From: Tianweitania sp. UT-5YL-CI-8
GTDB taxonomy: Bacteria > Pseudomonadota > Alphaproteobacteria > Rhizobiales > Rhizobiaceae
Assembly: GCF_030010215.1 (NCBI RefSeq)
Contig: NZ_JASCRR010000012.1
Span: 62,001-126,000, forward strand
Length of the DNA stretch: 64,000 nt
Direction: 5' to 3'
This document shows positions 15,625-24,911 of the stretch, piece by piece; the first letter of the stretch is position 1, and each line of letters begins with the position of its first letter. The notes beneath the pieces were generated by a model that saw only the letters and a program-made list of their open reading frames with translations, made no database searches and had not been told where the DNA came from. The translations under genes and the position numbers were made by a program.

Positions 15625-16794
15625 TCAGATCACGTTGAGTTCGCGGAACGGTTCGTTGCGCGCGATTCGTCCATAGTCGAAGGCCGAGCAATCCACGCTT
15701 CTGTAGCCGCCATGGACCAGAAGCTCGGCCAGCGCCTTGCCGACTGCGGGCGCCTGCTGCAGGCCGTGGCCGGAAAAGCCGTTGGCGAAGATGAAATTCT
15801 CGACCTCCGGATGCGGGCCGATCACCGCGTTCTGGTCGAGCGTGTTGTAGTCGTAGTGGCCTGCCCAGGCGCGCGTCGCCTTGATCGCCTCGAAGGCCGG
15901 CACGCGCGTGGCCAACACCGGCCAGATCGTTTCCTCGAACAGCGACCAGTCGGGATCGAAATCCCCGGCGTCGGCGGGGCCTTCGCCATCCTCGGATTCG
16001 GCACCGCCGGTGATGTAGACCGAGCCTTCCGGGCGCACATAGATGCCGCTCGGATCCACCATCAACGGCATGTCGGCGAAACGGTCGCGCGCCTCGAAGA
16101 CGAAGACGTTGCGCTTGCGCGGCTCTACAGGGAGTACCAGCCTAGCCATAGCGGCCACCTTGCCGCCATTAGGGCCTGCAGCATTAATGACCGTTCCTGC
16201 TTCCAGCCGCGTTCCGTTGTCCAGCGTTACGCCGGTGACGCGGTTTCCGGTTCGCTTGATGCCGCTCACAGACCCTGTAATGAGATCGACGGCTTTGGTG
16301 CGCAGCGCCTTGCGGAACAGGCCGAGCAAGGCATGGGCATCAAACCAGCCTTCGCCGCTGCGGCCAAAAGCGCCCGCGGTGATGCCTTCGGTCGAGATCC
16401 ATGAAAAGCGGTGCTGCAGGGTATCGGGGTCTTCCAACAGAATGTCGGCGCCTTCCGCTATTTGCGCGTCGTGATTGGCCTTCAGGATTGGCAGGCCCTC
16501 TTGTCCGGCGAGGATGAGATAACCCTTTTCTTGGAAGCCGATATCCGCCTTATCGCCGAACTCGTCCTTCAGGCGCCGGAACAGGCCGAGCGTGAACTGC
16601 GACAGGCGGATGTTTTCCGGAATCGAAAATTGCTGCCGGATCGAGGCACAGGACAGGGTGGTTGCGGCATTGGCGAATTGTGGGTCGCGCTCGATCAGCG
16701 CGATGGAGCCGGTATAGCCTTCCTCGCGCAGATAATAGGCGATGGAACTGCCGACGATCGCCCCGCCGACGATGACCACGTCATATCGCGTCAT
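15625..16794 (-). CDS. FAD-dependent oxidoreductase of the DAO (amino-acid oxidase) family
   Basis: The 389-residue protein begins with a dinucleotide fold (DVVIVGGAIVGSSIAYYL, then IALIERDPQFANAAT) and continues with the DAO-family pattern ASIRQQFSIPENIRLS, VINAAGPNGGKVAAMA, RPEGSVYITGG and a C-terminal FAD site NGFSGHGLQQAPAVGKALAE (in two parts). Family members oxidise amino acids or N-methyl amines such as sarcosine or glycine. The exact substrate is not clear. ATG 16794 is chosen because AAAGGAACG lies upstream. It is divergent from the CoA-ester lyase, from which 97 bases separate it, and shares its promoter region. Confidence 0.85.
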   Translation of the reverse strand: MTRYDVVIVGGAIVGSSIAYYLREEGYTGSIALIERDPQFANAATTLSCASIRQQFSIPENIRLSQFTLGLFRRLKDEFGDKADIGFQEKGYLILAGQEGLPILKANHDAQIAEGADILLEDPDTLQHRFSWISTEGITAGAFGRSGEGWFDAHALLGLFRKALRTKAVDLITGSVSGIKRTGNRVTGVTLDNGTRLEAGTVINAAGPNGGKVAAMARLVLPVEPRKRNVFVFEARDRFADMPLMVDPSGIYVRPEGSVYITGGAESEDGEGPADAGDFDPDWSLFEETIWPVLATRVPAFEAIKATRAWAGHYDYNTLDQNAVIGPHPEVENFIFANGFSGHGLQQAPAVGKALAELLVHGGYRSVDCSAFDYGRIARNEPFRELNVI

Positions 16795-16891
16795 GAATCG
16801 CTCGTTCCTTTTGAGATTTTGCATTGCAAACAGTTTCGGCATTGCGTGGCAAGCTCTTGCAAGGGCCAGAAGAGCCGGGCAAGAAGACCAG

Positions 16892-17770
16892 ATGACCGAT
16901 CTCCGCTTTCGCCCCCGCCGCTCCGTACTCTATGTCCCGGCCAGCAATGAAAAGGCCTTGGCCAAAGTGGCTGGTCTCAACTGCGATGCCGTGGTGATCG
17001 ATCTCGAAGACGCCGTTCTGCCTCAGGACAAGGCTAGCGCCCGGACGCGGCTCGACGCCTTCTTCGCCCAACGCCCGGCGGGCCGCGAAATCGTCGTGCG
17101 CGTCAATGCGTTGTCGAGCGATTTCGGCCGCGACGATCTGCTGGCCGCCTGCCAGTGGCAGCCTGACGCCATTCTGCTGCCCAAGGTGAACACACCACGC
17201 GACATCCTGGAAGCCGGGGACGTGCTGGACGACGAGGCGGCGGACGGCATCGGCCTCTGGGCGATGGTGGAGACGCCGCGCGCCATGCTCAATCTCGGCG
17301 CCATAGCCGAGCTTGGCCGCGATCCTGCCTCGCGCCTGGTCTGCCTGGTGGCTGGCACCAACGATCTGGTCAAGGATACCGGCGTTCTGGCCACGCCCGA
17401 CCGGCGTTATCTTTCGGTCTGGCTGATGCAGATGGTGCTGGCGGCGCGTGCCGGCGGCCTCGACATTCTGGACGGCGTGTCCAACGATTTTCGCGACCTG
17501 GAAGCCTTTGCGCGCGAATGTGCTGAGGCGGCGGCGATGGGGTTCGACGGCAAGACGCTGATCCATCCCGCGCAGATCGACCCTGCCAACACAGCCTTTT
17601 CGCCGTCGCCCGAAGCTGTAGCCGAGGCGAAGCGCATCGTTGCAGCCTTTGCCAAGGCAGAAAATGCCGGCAAGGGCGTCATCCAGCTTGAGGGCAAGAT
17701 GGTCGAGCGGCTGCATCTGGCCCAGGCGCAGAGACTTCTGGCCAAGTCCGGTGCTGCTTCCGGTGCTTGA
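16892..17770 (+). CDS. HpcH/HpaI-CitE-like CoA ester lyase (malyl/citramalyl-CoA type)
   Basis: The 292-residue TIM-barrel protein has the CitE-like landmarks RRSVLYVPASNEKALAKV, DAVVIDLEDAVLPQDK, IVVRVNALSS, an acidic metal ligand in AMVETPRAML and DGKTLIHPAQIDPAN near the end. Such enzymes cleave or hydrolyse beta-hydroxyacyl-CoA esters such as malyl-CoA or citramalyl-CoA. Without more context the substrate is open. ATG 16892 gives the family length; the upstream open frame from 16742 is antisense to the oxidase. DUF1737 follows 33 bases downstream and may be co-transcribed. Confidence 0.85.
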   Translation: MTDLRFRPRRSVLYVPASNEKALAKVAGLNCDAVVIDLEDAVLPQDKASARTRLDAFFAQRPAGREIVVRVNALSSDFGRDDLLAACQWQPDAILLPKVNTPRDILEAGDVLDDEAADGIGLWAMVETPRAMLNLGAIAELGRDPASRLVCLVAGTNDLVKDTGVLATPDRRYLSVWLMQMVLAARAGGLDILDGVSNDFRDLEAFARECAEAAAMGFDGKTLIHPAQIDPANTAFSPSPEAVAEAKRIVAAFAKAENAGKGVIQLEGKMVERLHLAQAQRLLAKSGAASGA

Positions 17771-17803
17771 CTGGACCCGATTGCGTGTGAAATTGAAGAG
17801 GCC

Positions 17804-18010
17804 ATGAAACTCTACCGCTTCCTCTCCGGACCCGACGATTCCAGCTTTTGCCATAAGGTGACGGCGGCCCTGAATAAGGGCTGGCAGCTCCAGGGGGCGC
17901 CGACCTATGCCTTCGATGCCGAAACCAAGACCATGCGCTGCGGCCAGGCCGTGGTGAAGGTTGTCGAGTACGTCGAATACGAACCTGGCATCAAGCTCGG
18001 CGAGTATTGA
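17804..18010 (+). CDS. DUF1737-domain small protein
   Basis: The 68-residue protein is a complete DUF1737 domain: MKLYRFLSGPDDSSFCHKV, then LNKGWQLQGAPTYAFDAETK and CGQAVVKVVE. This domain is typical of small proteins that follow metabolic genes in proteobacteria. Its function is unknown. It could be co-transcribed with the upstream CoA ester lyase, and a decayed acetyltransferase gene begins five bases downstream. Confidence 0.85.
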   Translation: MKLYRFLSGPDDSSFCHKVTAALNKGWQLQGAPTYAFDAETKTMRCGQAVVKVVEYVEYEPGIKLGEY

Positions 18011-18015
18011 ATTTC

Positions 18016-18487
18016 ATGCTCTCTGGTGACGTTCGGGTCCTGTCCCTGAAGATCGGCCCGACGATATTGCTTTATGCGCGCGCTGGAATTTCGAGCAATG
18101 GGGCCGCGAGGCCGGACGCGAACTTGTCGGCACCGAGTCCGCATTGCGCGACATAGCTCACAGCACTTCAGGCGAGGGCGCCGTTACCGGCTTGCTGGAT
18201 GGGAAGCCAGCCGGCATGGCGCTGCTCATCGCGTGCGACCTCGACAGCCACAGCCACCTCACGCCTTGGGTGGCAAGCGTCTATACGGTGCCTGAAGCAC
18301 GCGGCAAGGGCGTGGCCTCGGCCATGATGTTGAGCCTGAAAAGCTTGCCGTGGCATATGGATTCGACGCCGCCTATATCTATACCAAAAGCCCCGGCTTC
18401 TATGAGCAGCTTGGCTGGAGCGTCATCGAAGCTCTTCCCGATAAGACGAGCGAAATGGCCGTGATGAAGCGGATTTTGGTGAAATAA
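18016..18487 (+). pseudogene. Frameshifted GNAT-family N-acetyltransferase remnant
   Basis: Three frames together spell one GNAT protein. The frame from 18016 gives MLSGDVRVLSL. A jump near 18048-18052 leads to RPDDIALCARWNFEQWG, GKPAGMALLIACDLDSH and VYTVPEARGKGVASAMM (the acetyl-CoA P-loop). A second jump near 18335-18345 leads to KLAVAYGFDAAYIYTKSPGF, YEQLGWSVIEALPDKTSEM and a stop at 18487. No single frame covers more than about 60 percent, so the gene is probably inactive, unless the breaks are sequencing errors. The rest of the fold is well conserved, so decay looks recent. Confidence 0.8.
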
Positions 18488-18488
18488 T

Positions 18489-18914
18489 CTATTCCTCGGC
18501 CTCGGTTTCCAGCCGGTCCATATCGTCGTCGGAAAGCCCAAAATGGTGGCCGATCTCGTGGATCAGCACATGGGTGACGATGTCGCCCAGCGTCTCCTCG
18601 TTTTCCGCCCAATAATCGAGAATCGCCCGGCGATAGAGCGTGATCTTGTTGGGGCCTTCGCCCGTCTGCGGGTTCCAGCGCTCGGCGATGCCGCGGCCCT
18701 CGAACAAGCCCAGCAGATCGAAGGGCGTTTCCAGGGACAGATCGTCCATGATCTCGTCGGTGGGAAATTCGGCAAGCTGGATAATCACCTCTCCGGTCAG
18801 CTTGCGGAATTCCTCGGGCAGGTGCGCATAGGCCTCGAGCGCCAGAAGCTCCATTTCTTCGATCGCCGGGGACAGTTGTTCATGCCAGGCGCGAGTCTGG
18901 TAAATGCGGGCCAT
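18489..18914 (-). CDS. Zincin-like metallopeptidase family protein (DUF1025/MPN-type)
   Basis: The 141-residue protein carries a complete zincin site HEIGHHFGLSD inside THVLIHEIGHHFGLSDDDM, where the two histidines and the glutamate bind and activate zinc. The family is the short minimal metalloprotease-like group (DUF1025), whose physiological substrates are unknown. The middle region LLGLFEGRGIAERWNPQTG and ITLYRRAILDYWAENEETL is also typical. ATG 18914 is preferred because AAAAGGATA lies seven bases upstream; eleven codons of open frame before it lack a ribosome site. Its stop abuts the acetyltransferase remnant, and imuA diverges from it. Confidence 0.87.
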   Translation of the reverse strand: MARIYQTRAWHEQLSPAIEEMELLALEAYAHLPEEFRKLTGEVIIQLAEFPTDEIMDDLSLETPFDLLGLFEGRGIAERWNPQTGEGPNKITLYRRAILDYWAENEETLGDIVTHVLIHEIGHHFGLSDDDMDRLETEAEE

Positions 18915-19069
18915 TGAGTATCCTTTTGCCACCATATAGCCTTTCATGCGGCGGCTTTCGAGGCTTTGGCGTCATCTCCACGCAAATAAGCCATCTCAGG
19001 ATTCTCCTCCACAGGAATAAATTCTCCTTCGTGCTGCTTGACTCTTCGTGCCGGCTCTGGAATCCATAA

Positions 19070-19084
19070 GAACATAACAGGAAC
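19070..19084 (+). promoter_or_regulatory. LexA (SOS) box upstream of imuA
   Basis: GAAC-ATAACAG-GAAC is an exact match to the alphaproteobacterial direct-repeat LexA site (GAAC, seven bases, GAAC). It lies 20 bases before the imuA start, where a bound repressor would block transcription of the whole imuA-imuB-dnaE2 cassette until DNA damage. Confidence 0.92.
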
Positions 19085-19104
19085 ACAACCGAAGGCAGAT
19101 CGAC

Positions 19105-20094
19105 ATGGCGACCAGCGCCTTGGCGAAGGACATTGTTTTTGCCCTCCGTCAACAGATAGCGAAGATCGAGGGCGCCTTGCCCGAGCGTCTTGCCGCGCCT
19201 GACAAGGCGGAGGAGTCCGCTGTTATCGTCCGCCGTCATGGCGTTGCGGCGCATACGCTTCTGCAAATCGGCGTGGAGGAGATCGACGCTGCTCTTGGCG
19301 GCGGACTGGAAGCTGGTGCGTTGACGGAACTGCATGGCCGCGAAACGCGCGATGCCGGCGCGTCGGCAGGTTTCGTGCTCTGTCTCGTCAGCTTGTGGAT
19401 GAAGGCTGCGACCGCCGCGCCCTTCATCCTCTGGATCGGCACGGAGGAGGTTTTTCGCGAGGCAGGATTTCCGTATGGGCGGGGCATTCTCGGCCTGTTC
19501 GGCATTCCGCCGGAAAATCTTCTCTTCGCGGCCGCCCCCAAGCCGTCCGATGCGCTGTGGATCGCAGAGGAGGCAGCCGTGCTTTCGGATTTCGCCGCCG
19601 TAATCGTCGAATTGCGCGGCAGTCCGCGCGCGCTCGACCTGACCGCCACACGGCGCCTGCACCGCCGGGCGCAGAAGGTCGGCCGACCGGTCTTTCTGTT
19701 GCGGCAGGGCGCAGTCGCGGAGCCCACGGCAGCCCCCGTGCGGTTCGTGCTTTCAGCCTCAGCGGCCGGTTTGCGCGAGACGCTCGACGGGCCATTGCCG
19801 CTCTCTATCGGCCCGCCAGGCTTTGAGGTGGAGATCAGCAAAAGCCGCGCGGCCGCGTCTGGCCGTTTCGTTTTGGAGTGGAACGCCGATGAGCGTATTT
19901 TCGAAGACAGAAGAAGGGGACGCTTCGCGCCGCCGGATCGTGGCGCTTTGGTTTCCCTATCTGGCGGCGGACAGGCTGTTGAGGAAGCGCTGGGGGCGGT
20001 CGTGGCGTTCGGTCAATCCGGTGCGCGGGCCGCTCATCATCAGCCATCGCGAGAACAACACACAGCGCATCTTCGCCCTCGACGAGCAAGCTGA
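19105..20094 (+). CDS. imuA: ImuA, RecA-like component of the mutasome
   Basis: ImuA works with ImuB and DnaE2 in damage-induced mutagenesis. The 329-residue protein has a RecA/SulA-like core (ALGGGLEAGALTELHG in place of a P-loop, FILWIGTEEVFREAGFPYGRGI, FAAVIVELRG, LTATRRLHRRAQKVGRPVFLLR). The open frame continues 206 bases into imuB, and the arginine-rich C-terminal tail after residue 260 (RAAHHQPSREQHTAHLRPRR) reads like out-of-frame imuB sequence. The first ATG after the LexA box is used. The cassette order and SOS box make the assignment firm, while the functional length of the tail is uncertain. Confidence 0.92.
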   Translation: MATSALAKDIVFALRQQIAKIEGALPERLAAPDKAEESAVIVRRHGVAAHTLLQIGVEEIDAALGGGLEAGALTELHGRETRDAGASAGFVLCLVSLWMKAATAAPFILWIGTEEVFREAGFPYGRGILGLFGIPPENLLFAAAPKPSDALWIAEEAAVLSDFAAVIVELRGSPRALDLTATRRLHRRAQKVGRPVFLLRQGAVAEPTAAPVRFVLSASAAGLRETLDGPLPLSIGPPGFEVEISKSRAAASGRFVLEWNADERIFEDRRRGRFAPPDRGALVSLSGGGQAVEEALGAVVAFGQSGARAAHHQPSREQHTAHLRPRRAS

Positions 20095-21475
20095 AGCCTT
20101 GCGTCTCAAGCGCGGCATGGGCATTGCCGACGCCCGCGCGATGCATCCTTCAATCGAGATCGTCGAGGCAGAACCCGATGCCGACAAGGAACTTCTCGAC
20201 GGGCTGGCCGACTGGTGCGACCGCTATACGCCGCTGGTCGCTCTCGACGGCGTGGACGGGCTGTTCCTCGACATCAGCGGATGCGCGCATTTGTTCGGCG
20301 GCGAGCGGGCCATGCTGGACGACATTGCAAAGCGGCTTCTTGGGCAGGGATTTTGCGTGAAGCTGGGCGCGGCGTCCACACCGGGCGGCGCCTGGGCGGC
20401 CGCACGCTTTTCCAATGCCGCGATCCTGACGCCAAAAAGCGAGTCGGCGTTTTTGGCGCCCTTGCCTCTGTCTGCGCTGCGGCTTGCGCCCGAACTGCGC
20501 GAGAGACTGGAAGGGGTGGGCTTGCGCCGTGTCGGTACGCTGTTGCAGGCGCCCCGTGCGCCGCTTGCCCGCCGCTTCGGCAAGGGTCTGCTTCTCAGGC
20601 TCGATCAGGCGCTGGGCGCTGTGGAGGAGGCCATCTCGCCGCGCCTGCCGGTGGCGCCGCTGTCGGTGGAGCGGTTTCTGCCGGAACCTTTGGTGCGGAT
20701 GGAGGATGTCGAGCACCTCCTGGGGCTGCTGGCCAACACACTGAAAGGCGACCTCGAACGGCGCGGCGAAGGTGCGCGCCGGCTCGAATTGCAACTGTTT
20801 CGTGTCGACGGTCTGGTCAGCCGGATCGCGGTCGGGGCAGCGCGCCCCTTGCGCGATCCACGTCTTATCCTGAAGCTTTTTCGTGAACGGCTTGCCGTTT
20901 TGGGCGATCAGGTTGACGCCGGATACGGTTTCGATCTCGTCCGGCTCAGTGCGGCACTGGTTGCGCCCTTCGAGGATCGACAGGCCGATCTGGTCGACAG
21001 CGCAGGCGAAGAGGGCGAAGGCATCGCCCATTTCGCCGACCGGGTGCGCGCACGCTATGGCCCGGAAACGATCGTTCGTCCCGTGCTGGTCGAAAGCCAT
21101 ATTCCCGAACATGCGGTGACAGCCGTTGCGGTCGAGGACAGGCTGGAGGCGATGCCGATCCCGGACGTCCAAGACGAAAATCCCGAACGGCCGATCCGGC
21201 TTTTGCAGCATCCGGAGCTTCTGCAGGTGAGCGCCGAGGTTCCCGAAGGGCCGCCCATCCATTTTCGCTGGCGCAGCGCCTTGCACAAGGTGGCGCGCTC
21301 GGAAGGGCCGGAACGCATCGCGCCGGAATGGTGGCGCGACAGGGCGGATGCCGAGACGCGGGACTATTTTCGCATCGAGGACACCGAAGGCAGGCGTTTC
21401 TGGCTCTTCCGGCGCGGCTTTTACGGAACCGCCGCCCGCCCGCCCGCATGGTTCATGCATGGGCTTTTCTCATGA
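19889..21475 (+). CDS. imuB: ImuB, Y-family polymerase-like protein
   Basis: The 528-residue protein resembles Y-family DNA polymerases but ImuB proteins are catalytically inactive adaptors that bind the beta clamp and DnaE2. Visible blocks are RRRIVALWFPYLAADRLLR, RGMGIADARAMHPSIEIVEA, DGVDGLFLDISGCAHLFGG and a helix-hairpin-helix-like region LRERLEGVGLRRVGTLLQAP. The C-terminal part ends with FRWRSALHKVARSEGPERI and a FWLFRRGFYG motif typical of the family. ATG 19889 lies inside the imuA frame. The stop overlaps the dnaE2 start by four bases, so all three genes are coupled. Confidence 0.93.
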   Translation: MSVFSKTEEGDASRRRIVALWFPYLAADRLLRKRWGRSWRSVNPVRGPLIISHRENNTQRIFALDEQAEALRLKRGMGIADARAMHPSIEIVEAEPDADKELLDGLADWCDRYTPLVALDGVDGLFLDISGCAHLFGGERAMLDDIAKRLLGQGFCVKLGAASTPGGAWAAARFSNAAILTPKSESAFLAPLPLSALRLAPELRERLEGVGLRRVGTLLQAPRAPLARRFGKGLLLRLDQALGAVEEAISPRLPVAPLSVERFLPEPLVRMEDVEHLLGLLANTLKGDLERRGEGARRLELQLFRVDGLVSRIAVGAARPLRDPRLILKLFRERLAVLGDQVDAGYGFDLVRLSAALVAPFEDRQADLVDSAGEEGEGIAHFADRVRARYGPETIVRPVLVESHIPEHAVTAVAVEDRLEAMPIPDVQDENPERPIRLLQHPELLQVSAEVPEGPPIHFRWRSALHKVARSEGPERIAPEWWRDRADAETRDYFRIEDTEGRRFWLFRRGFYGTAARPPAWFMHGLFS

Positions 21476-24400
21476 AGGGGACATCCACTTCCGAAAAGGA
21501 GCCGCCGGCCTATGCCGAGTTCGGCGTGATGTCGAATTTCTCCTTCCTGCGCGGGGCTTCCAAGCCCGAGCACCTCGTGGTGACCGGACATCTCCTGGGC
21601 TATCAGGCGATGGGAATCGCGGACTGCAACACCGTTGCCGGCGTCGTGCGCGGCTGGTCGCAGGCGAAAGTCGACAAGGTGGCCTATCATCCCGGCTGTC
21701 GGCTGGTCTTTGCCGACGGTCTGCCCGACATGCTTGCCTATCCCCAGGATCGCAAGGGATGGGGACATCTTTGCCGCATGCTGACGGCTGCCAACCAGCG
21801 CGGCGACAAGGGCGCGCCGAGGCTGTTGAAGGACGACCTTTTTGAGTGGGGCGAAAACCTGTCGCTGGCGGTGCTGCCGAGGTTCGGCAAGAAGGTGGAA
21901 GCCGAGGCCGATCTCATAGGGTCGCTCAAGCGCCGCTTCGGGAGCGTCTGGCTTGCGGTTGCGCCCTCTTATGGCGGTAACGACCGGTTTCGCTTTGCGG
22001 CGGCGTCTGCCATGGCGCAGCGCGCAGGGGTGCCGATGATGGCGACCAACGACGTGCTCTATCACATCCCCGAACAGAGAAACCTGCAGGATGTTTTGAC
22101 CGCCATCCGGCTCAAGACGACGGTCGACAAGGCCGGCCTGCAGCTTGCCGCCAATGCCGAGCGGCATATGAAGCTGCCGTTGGAAATGACGCGGCTGTTT
22201 CGCCGGTATCCGGAGGCGATTGCCGAGACGCAGCGCTTTGCGAGCACGCTGTCCTTCACCCTCAGGGATCTCGAATACAACTATCCGGAGGAGCCGACCG
22301 AATCCGGACTCGAGCCCCAGGCCGAGCTTGAGCGGCTGGTCTGGCAAGGCGCCAAGGAACGCTTTCCAGATGGGATCAAACCGCCGATCAAAGAGCTTAT
22401 CGACAAGGAACTCAGGATCGTCGAACAGCTCAAATATGCGCGTTATTTCTTGACCGTGCACGAGATCGTCAGCTTCGCCCGCTCGAAAAACATTCTATGC
22501 CAGGGGCGGGGATCGGCGGCCAATTCCGTCATTTGCTACTGCCTGGGCATCACCGATGTCGGGCCAGATATCGTCGATGTGCTGTTCGAGCGTTTTATCT
22601 CTGTCGAACGCGACGAGCCGCCCGACATCGATGTCGACTTTGAGCACGAGCGGCGCAACGAAGTGATGACCTATATCTATGAAAAATACAGCACGAAGCG
22701 AACCGCGCTTGCGGCTGCGGTCATCAGCTATCGCGGACGATCCGCTTTACGCGAGGTCGCCAAGGCGATGGGCTTGTCCGAAGACGTGATGAACGCCCTG
22801 TCGGGCTCGATCTGGGGGTGGTCGACGTCTGAACTCGGCGACAAGGAGACGGGTGCCGCCGGCCTCGATCAAGCCGATCCGGTGACCAAGCATGTCATCG
22901 ACCTTTCCAACGCCATATTGGGATTTCCGCGCCATCTGTCGCAGCATGTCGGCGGCTTCGTCATCACCAAGGACCGGCTCGACGAGATCGTGCCGATCGT
23001 CAAGACGGCGATGGACGACCGGGTGATGGTGGAGTGGGACAAGGACGATCTCGACGCGGTTAAGATACTCAAAGTCGATGTACTGGCTCTCGGCATGCTG
23101 ACCTGCCTGCAGAAGGCGTTCGGGCTGCTCCAGTCGCATTACGGTGCGCGCAACGAAGACAATGGACGCCTTATCGTCGATCTGGATACGCTGCCGAAGG
23201 AGGATACCCGGGTCTACGACATGATCTGCCGGGCGGACACGATGGGCGTGTTCCAGATCGAGAGCCGTGCGCAGATGAGCATGCTGCCGCGCCTCAAGCC
23301 CCGCAAATTCTACGATCTGGTCATCGAAGTCGCCATCGTCCGCCCCGGACCGATCCAGGGCGACATGGTGCACCCCTATTTGCGGCGCCGGCAGGGAAAG
23401 GAGAATCCCGAATATGCCCGTCCAGAGTTGGAAAAGATATTAAACAAGACTTTGGGTGTTCCCCTGTTTCAGGAACAGGCAATGCGGATAGCGATTGAAG
23501 CGGGTGGGTTTACGCCGGGAGAGGCCGACGAGTTAAGGCGCGCTATGGCAACCTTCAAGCGCACAGGCACGATCGGAAATTATGAAAAGCGTATGATCGA
23601 TGGAATGGTCCGGAAAGGCTATGACGAGGAGTTCGCGAAACGCTGCTTTAATCAGATAAAAGGGTTCGGCGAGTACGGGTTTCCCGAAAGCCACGCAGCG
23701 GCTTTCGCCCTGCTGGTCTATGCCTCGTGCTGGTTCAAGACCTTCTATCCGGATGTGTTTTGTGCCGCGCTCCTGAATTCGCAGCCGATGGGATTTTATC
23801 GGCCCGCGCAATTGATCCGCGATGCGCAGGACCATGGCGTTGAAATCCTCAATGTCGACGTCAACCATTCCGATTGGGATTGTCTGCTGGAAGACGCCGT
23901 CTTCGACCCACGGAATATCCGCCGCAAGCACGAGGAGATGCGCGGGGTGATCCAGACCCGGTGCGCGGTCCGCCTGGGGTTTCGCGAGATCAAGGGGCTT
24001 TCGGAACATGCCATGAAGCTTTTGGTGGCGCAGCGCGGACAGGGCTACATCTCGGTCCGCGATCTCTGGCTGCGCTCAGGGCTCGATGCGTCCGATATCG
24101 AGCGGCTTGCCGATGCCGATGCCTTCCGTTCCATCGGGCTGGACCGCCGCGAAGCCCTTTGGGCGGTGCGGGCGCTCGATGCGAAGAGCGCTACAGAAAG
24201 CCTGCCCTTGTTCGAAAGCCCGCAGCAGCCATTGCGCGACAACGAACAGCCCGTTGCATTGCCGGAAATGCCTCTAGGCGAGCACGTCGTGCAGGACTAC
24301 CGCTTTTTCGGCCATTCGCTGAAGGCGCATCCCTTGTCCTTCTTCCGCAGGCGTCTGGACAGGGAGGGGGTCACACCCAACACCAAACTTAGCGATTTGC

Positions 24401-24849
24401 GCAGCGGGCGGTGCGTGTCGGTGGCGGGGCTGGTCCTGGTGCGCCAGCGGCCCGGCTCTGCGAAAGGCGTGATCTTCATGACGCTGGAGGATGAGGAGAC
24501 GGTCGCCAATATCATCGTCTGGAAAAAAGTGTTCGAACAGTACCGGTCCGTCGTGCTCGGAGCGCGGTTTGTCCGCGTCACCGGCAAGCTTCAATCGGCA
24601 TCGGGTGTCATCCATGTCGTTGCCGACCGCATCGAGGATATCACGCCCTGGTTGGCTGGGCTGTCCGAGGAAGCGCAGTTGCAGCTTTTCGAGGCGGAGA
24701 GGGCCGTGAGGGAAAGCGGCCAGCGTCTTGGCGAGCGGCAGGAGACTGATGGGGCGAGGCAATCTTTGCCTCAGATGGCCCAGCCGGGGCATGATCTCCT
24801 GGCGCGCCGCGCCCGAAACGTCATGCCTAAAGGCCGGAATTTTCAATGA
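21472..24849 (+). CDS. dnaE2: Error-prone DNA polymerase III alpha-type subunit DnaE2
   Basis: DnaE2 is the catalytic polymerase of the ImuABC mutasome, used for translesion synthesis after DNA damage. The 1125-residue protein has an N-terminal PHP domain (YAEFGVMSNFSFLRGASKPE), the C-family catalytic aspartates in PDIDVDFEHERR, CQGRGSAANSVICYCLGI, the finger region FKRTGTIGNYEKRM, and a C-terminal OB fold (CVSVAGLVLVRQRPGSAKG). ATG 21472 overlaps imuB (ATGA), which defines the start; the in-frame extension to 21328 is inside imuB. Length and motif order fit DnaE2 rather than the replicative DnaE1. Confidence 0.96.
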   Translation: MKGTSTSEKEPPAYAEFGVMSNFSFLRGASKPEHLVVTGHLLGYQAMGIADCNTVAGVVRGWSQAKVDKVAYHPGCRLVFADGLPDMLAYPQDRKGWGHLCRMLTAANQRGDKGAPRLLKDDLFEWGENLSLAVLPRFGKKVEAEADLIGSLKRRFGSVWLAVAPSYGGNDRFRFAAASAMAQRAGVPMMATNDVLYHIPEQRNLQDVLTAIRLKTTVDKAGLQLAANAERHMKLPLEMTRLFRRYPEAIAETQRFASTLSFTLRDLEYNYPEEPTESGLEPQAELERLVWQGAKERFPDGIKPPIKELIDKELRIVEQLKYARYFLTVHEIVSFARSKNILCQGRGSAANSVICYCLGITDVGPDIVDVLFERFISVERDEPPDIDVDFEHERRNEVMTYIYEKYSTKRTALAAAVISYRGRSALREVAKAMGLSEDVMNALSGSIWGWSTSELGDKETGAAGLDQADPVTKHVIDLSNAILGFPRHLSQHVGGFVITKDRLDEIVPIVKTAMDDRVMVEWDKDDLDAVKILKVDVLALGMLTCLQKAFGLLQSHYGARNEDNGRLIVDLDTLPKEDTRVYDMICRADTMGVFQIESRAQMSMLPRLKPRKFYDLVIEVAIVRPGPIQGDMVHPYLRRRQGKENPEYARPELEKILNKTLGVPLFQEQAMRIAIEAGGFTPGEADELRRAMATFKRTGTIGNYEKRMIDGMVRKGYDEEFAKRCFNQIKGFGEYGFPESHAAAFALLVYASCWFKTFYPDVFCAALLNSQPMGFYRPAQLIRDAQDHGVEILNVDVNHSDWDCLLEDAVFDPRNIRRKHEEMRGVIQTRCAVRLGFREIKGLSEHAMKLLVAQRGQGYISVRDLWLRSGLDASDIERLADADAFRSIGLDRREALWAVRALDAKSATESLPLFESPQQPLRDNEQPVALPEMPLGEHVVQDYRFFGHSLKAHPLSFFRRRLDREGVTPNTKLSDLRSGRCVSVAGLVLVRQRPGSAKGVIFMTLEDEETVANIIVWKKVFEQYRSVVLGARFVRVTGKLQSASGVIHVVADRIEDITPWLAGLSEEAQLQLFEAERAVRESGQRLGERQETDGARQSLPQMAQPGHDLLARRARNVMPKGRNFQ

Positions 24850-24911
24850 AGATATCGCCCGGATTGCCGGCCTCACCTCCGGGCATGAACTGCGATTGCT
24901 TGGCTCTGGCG

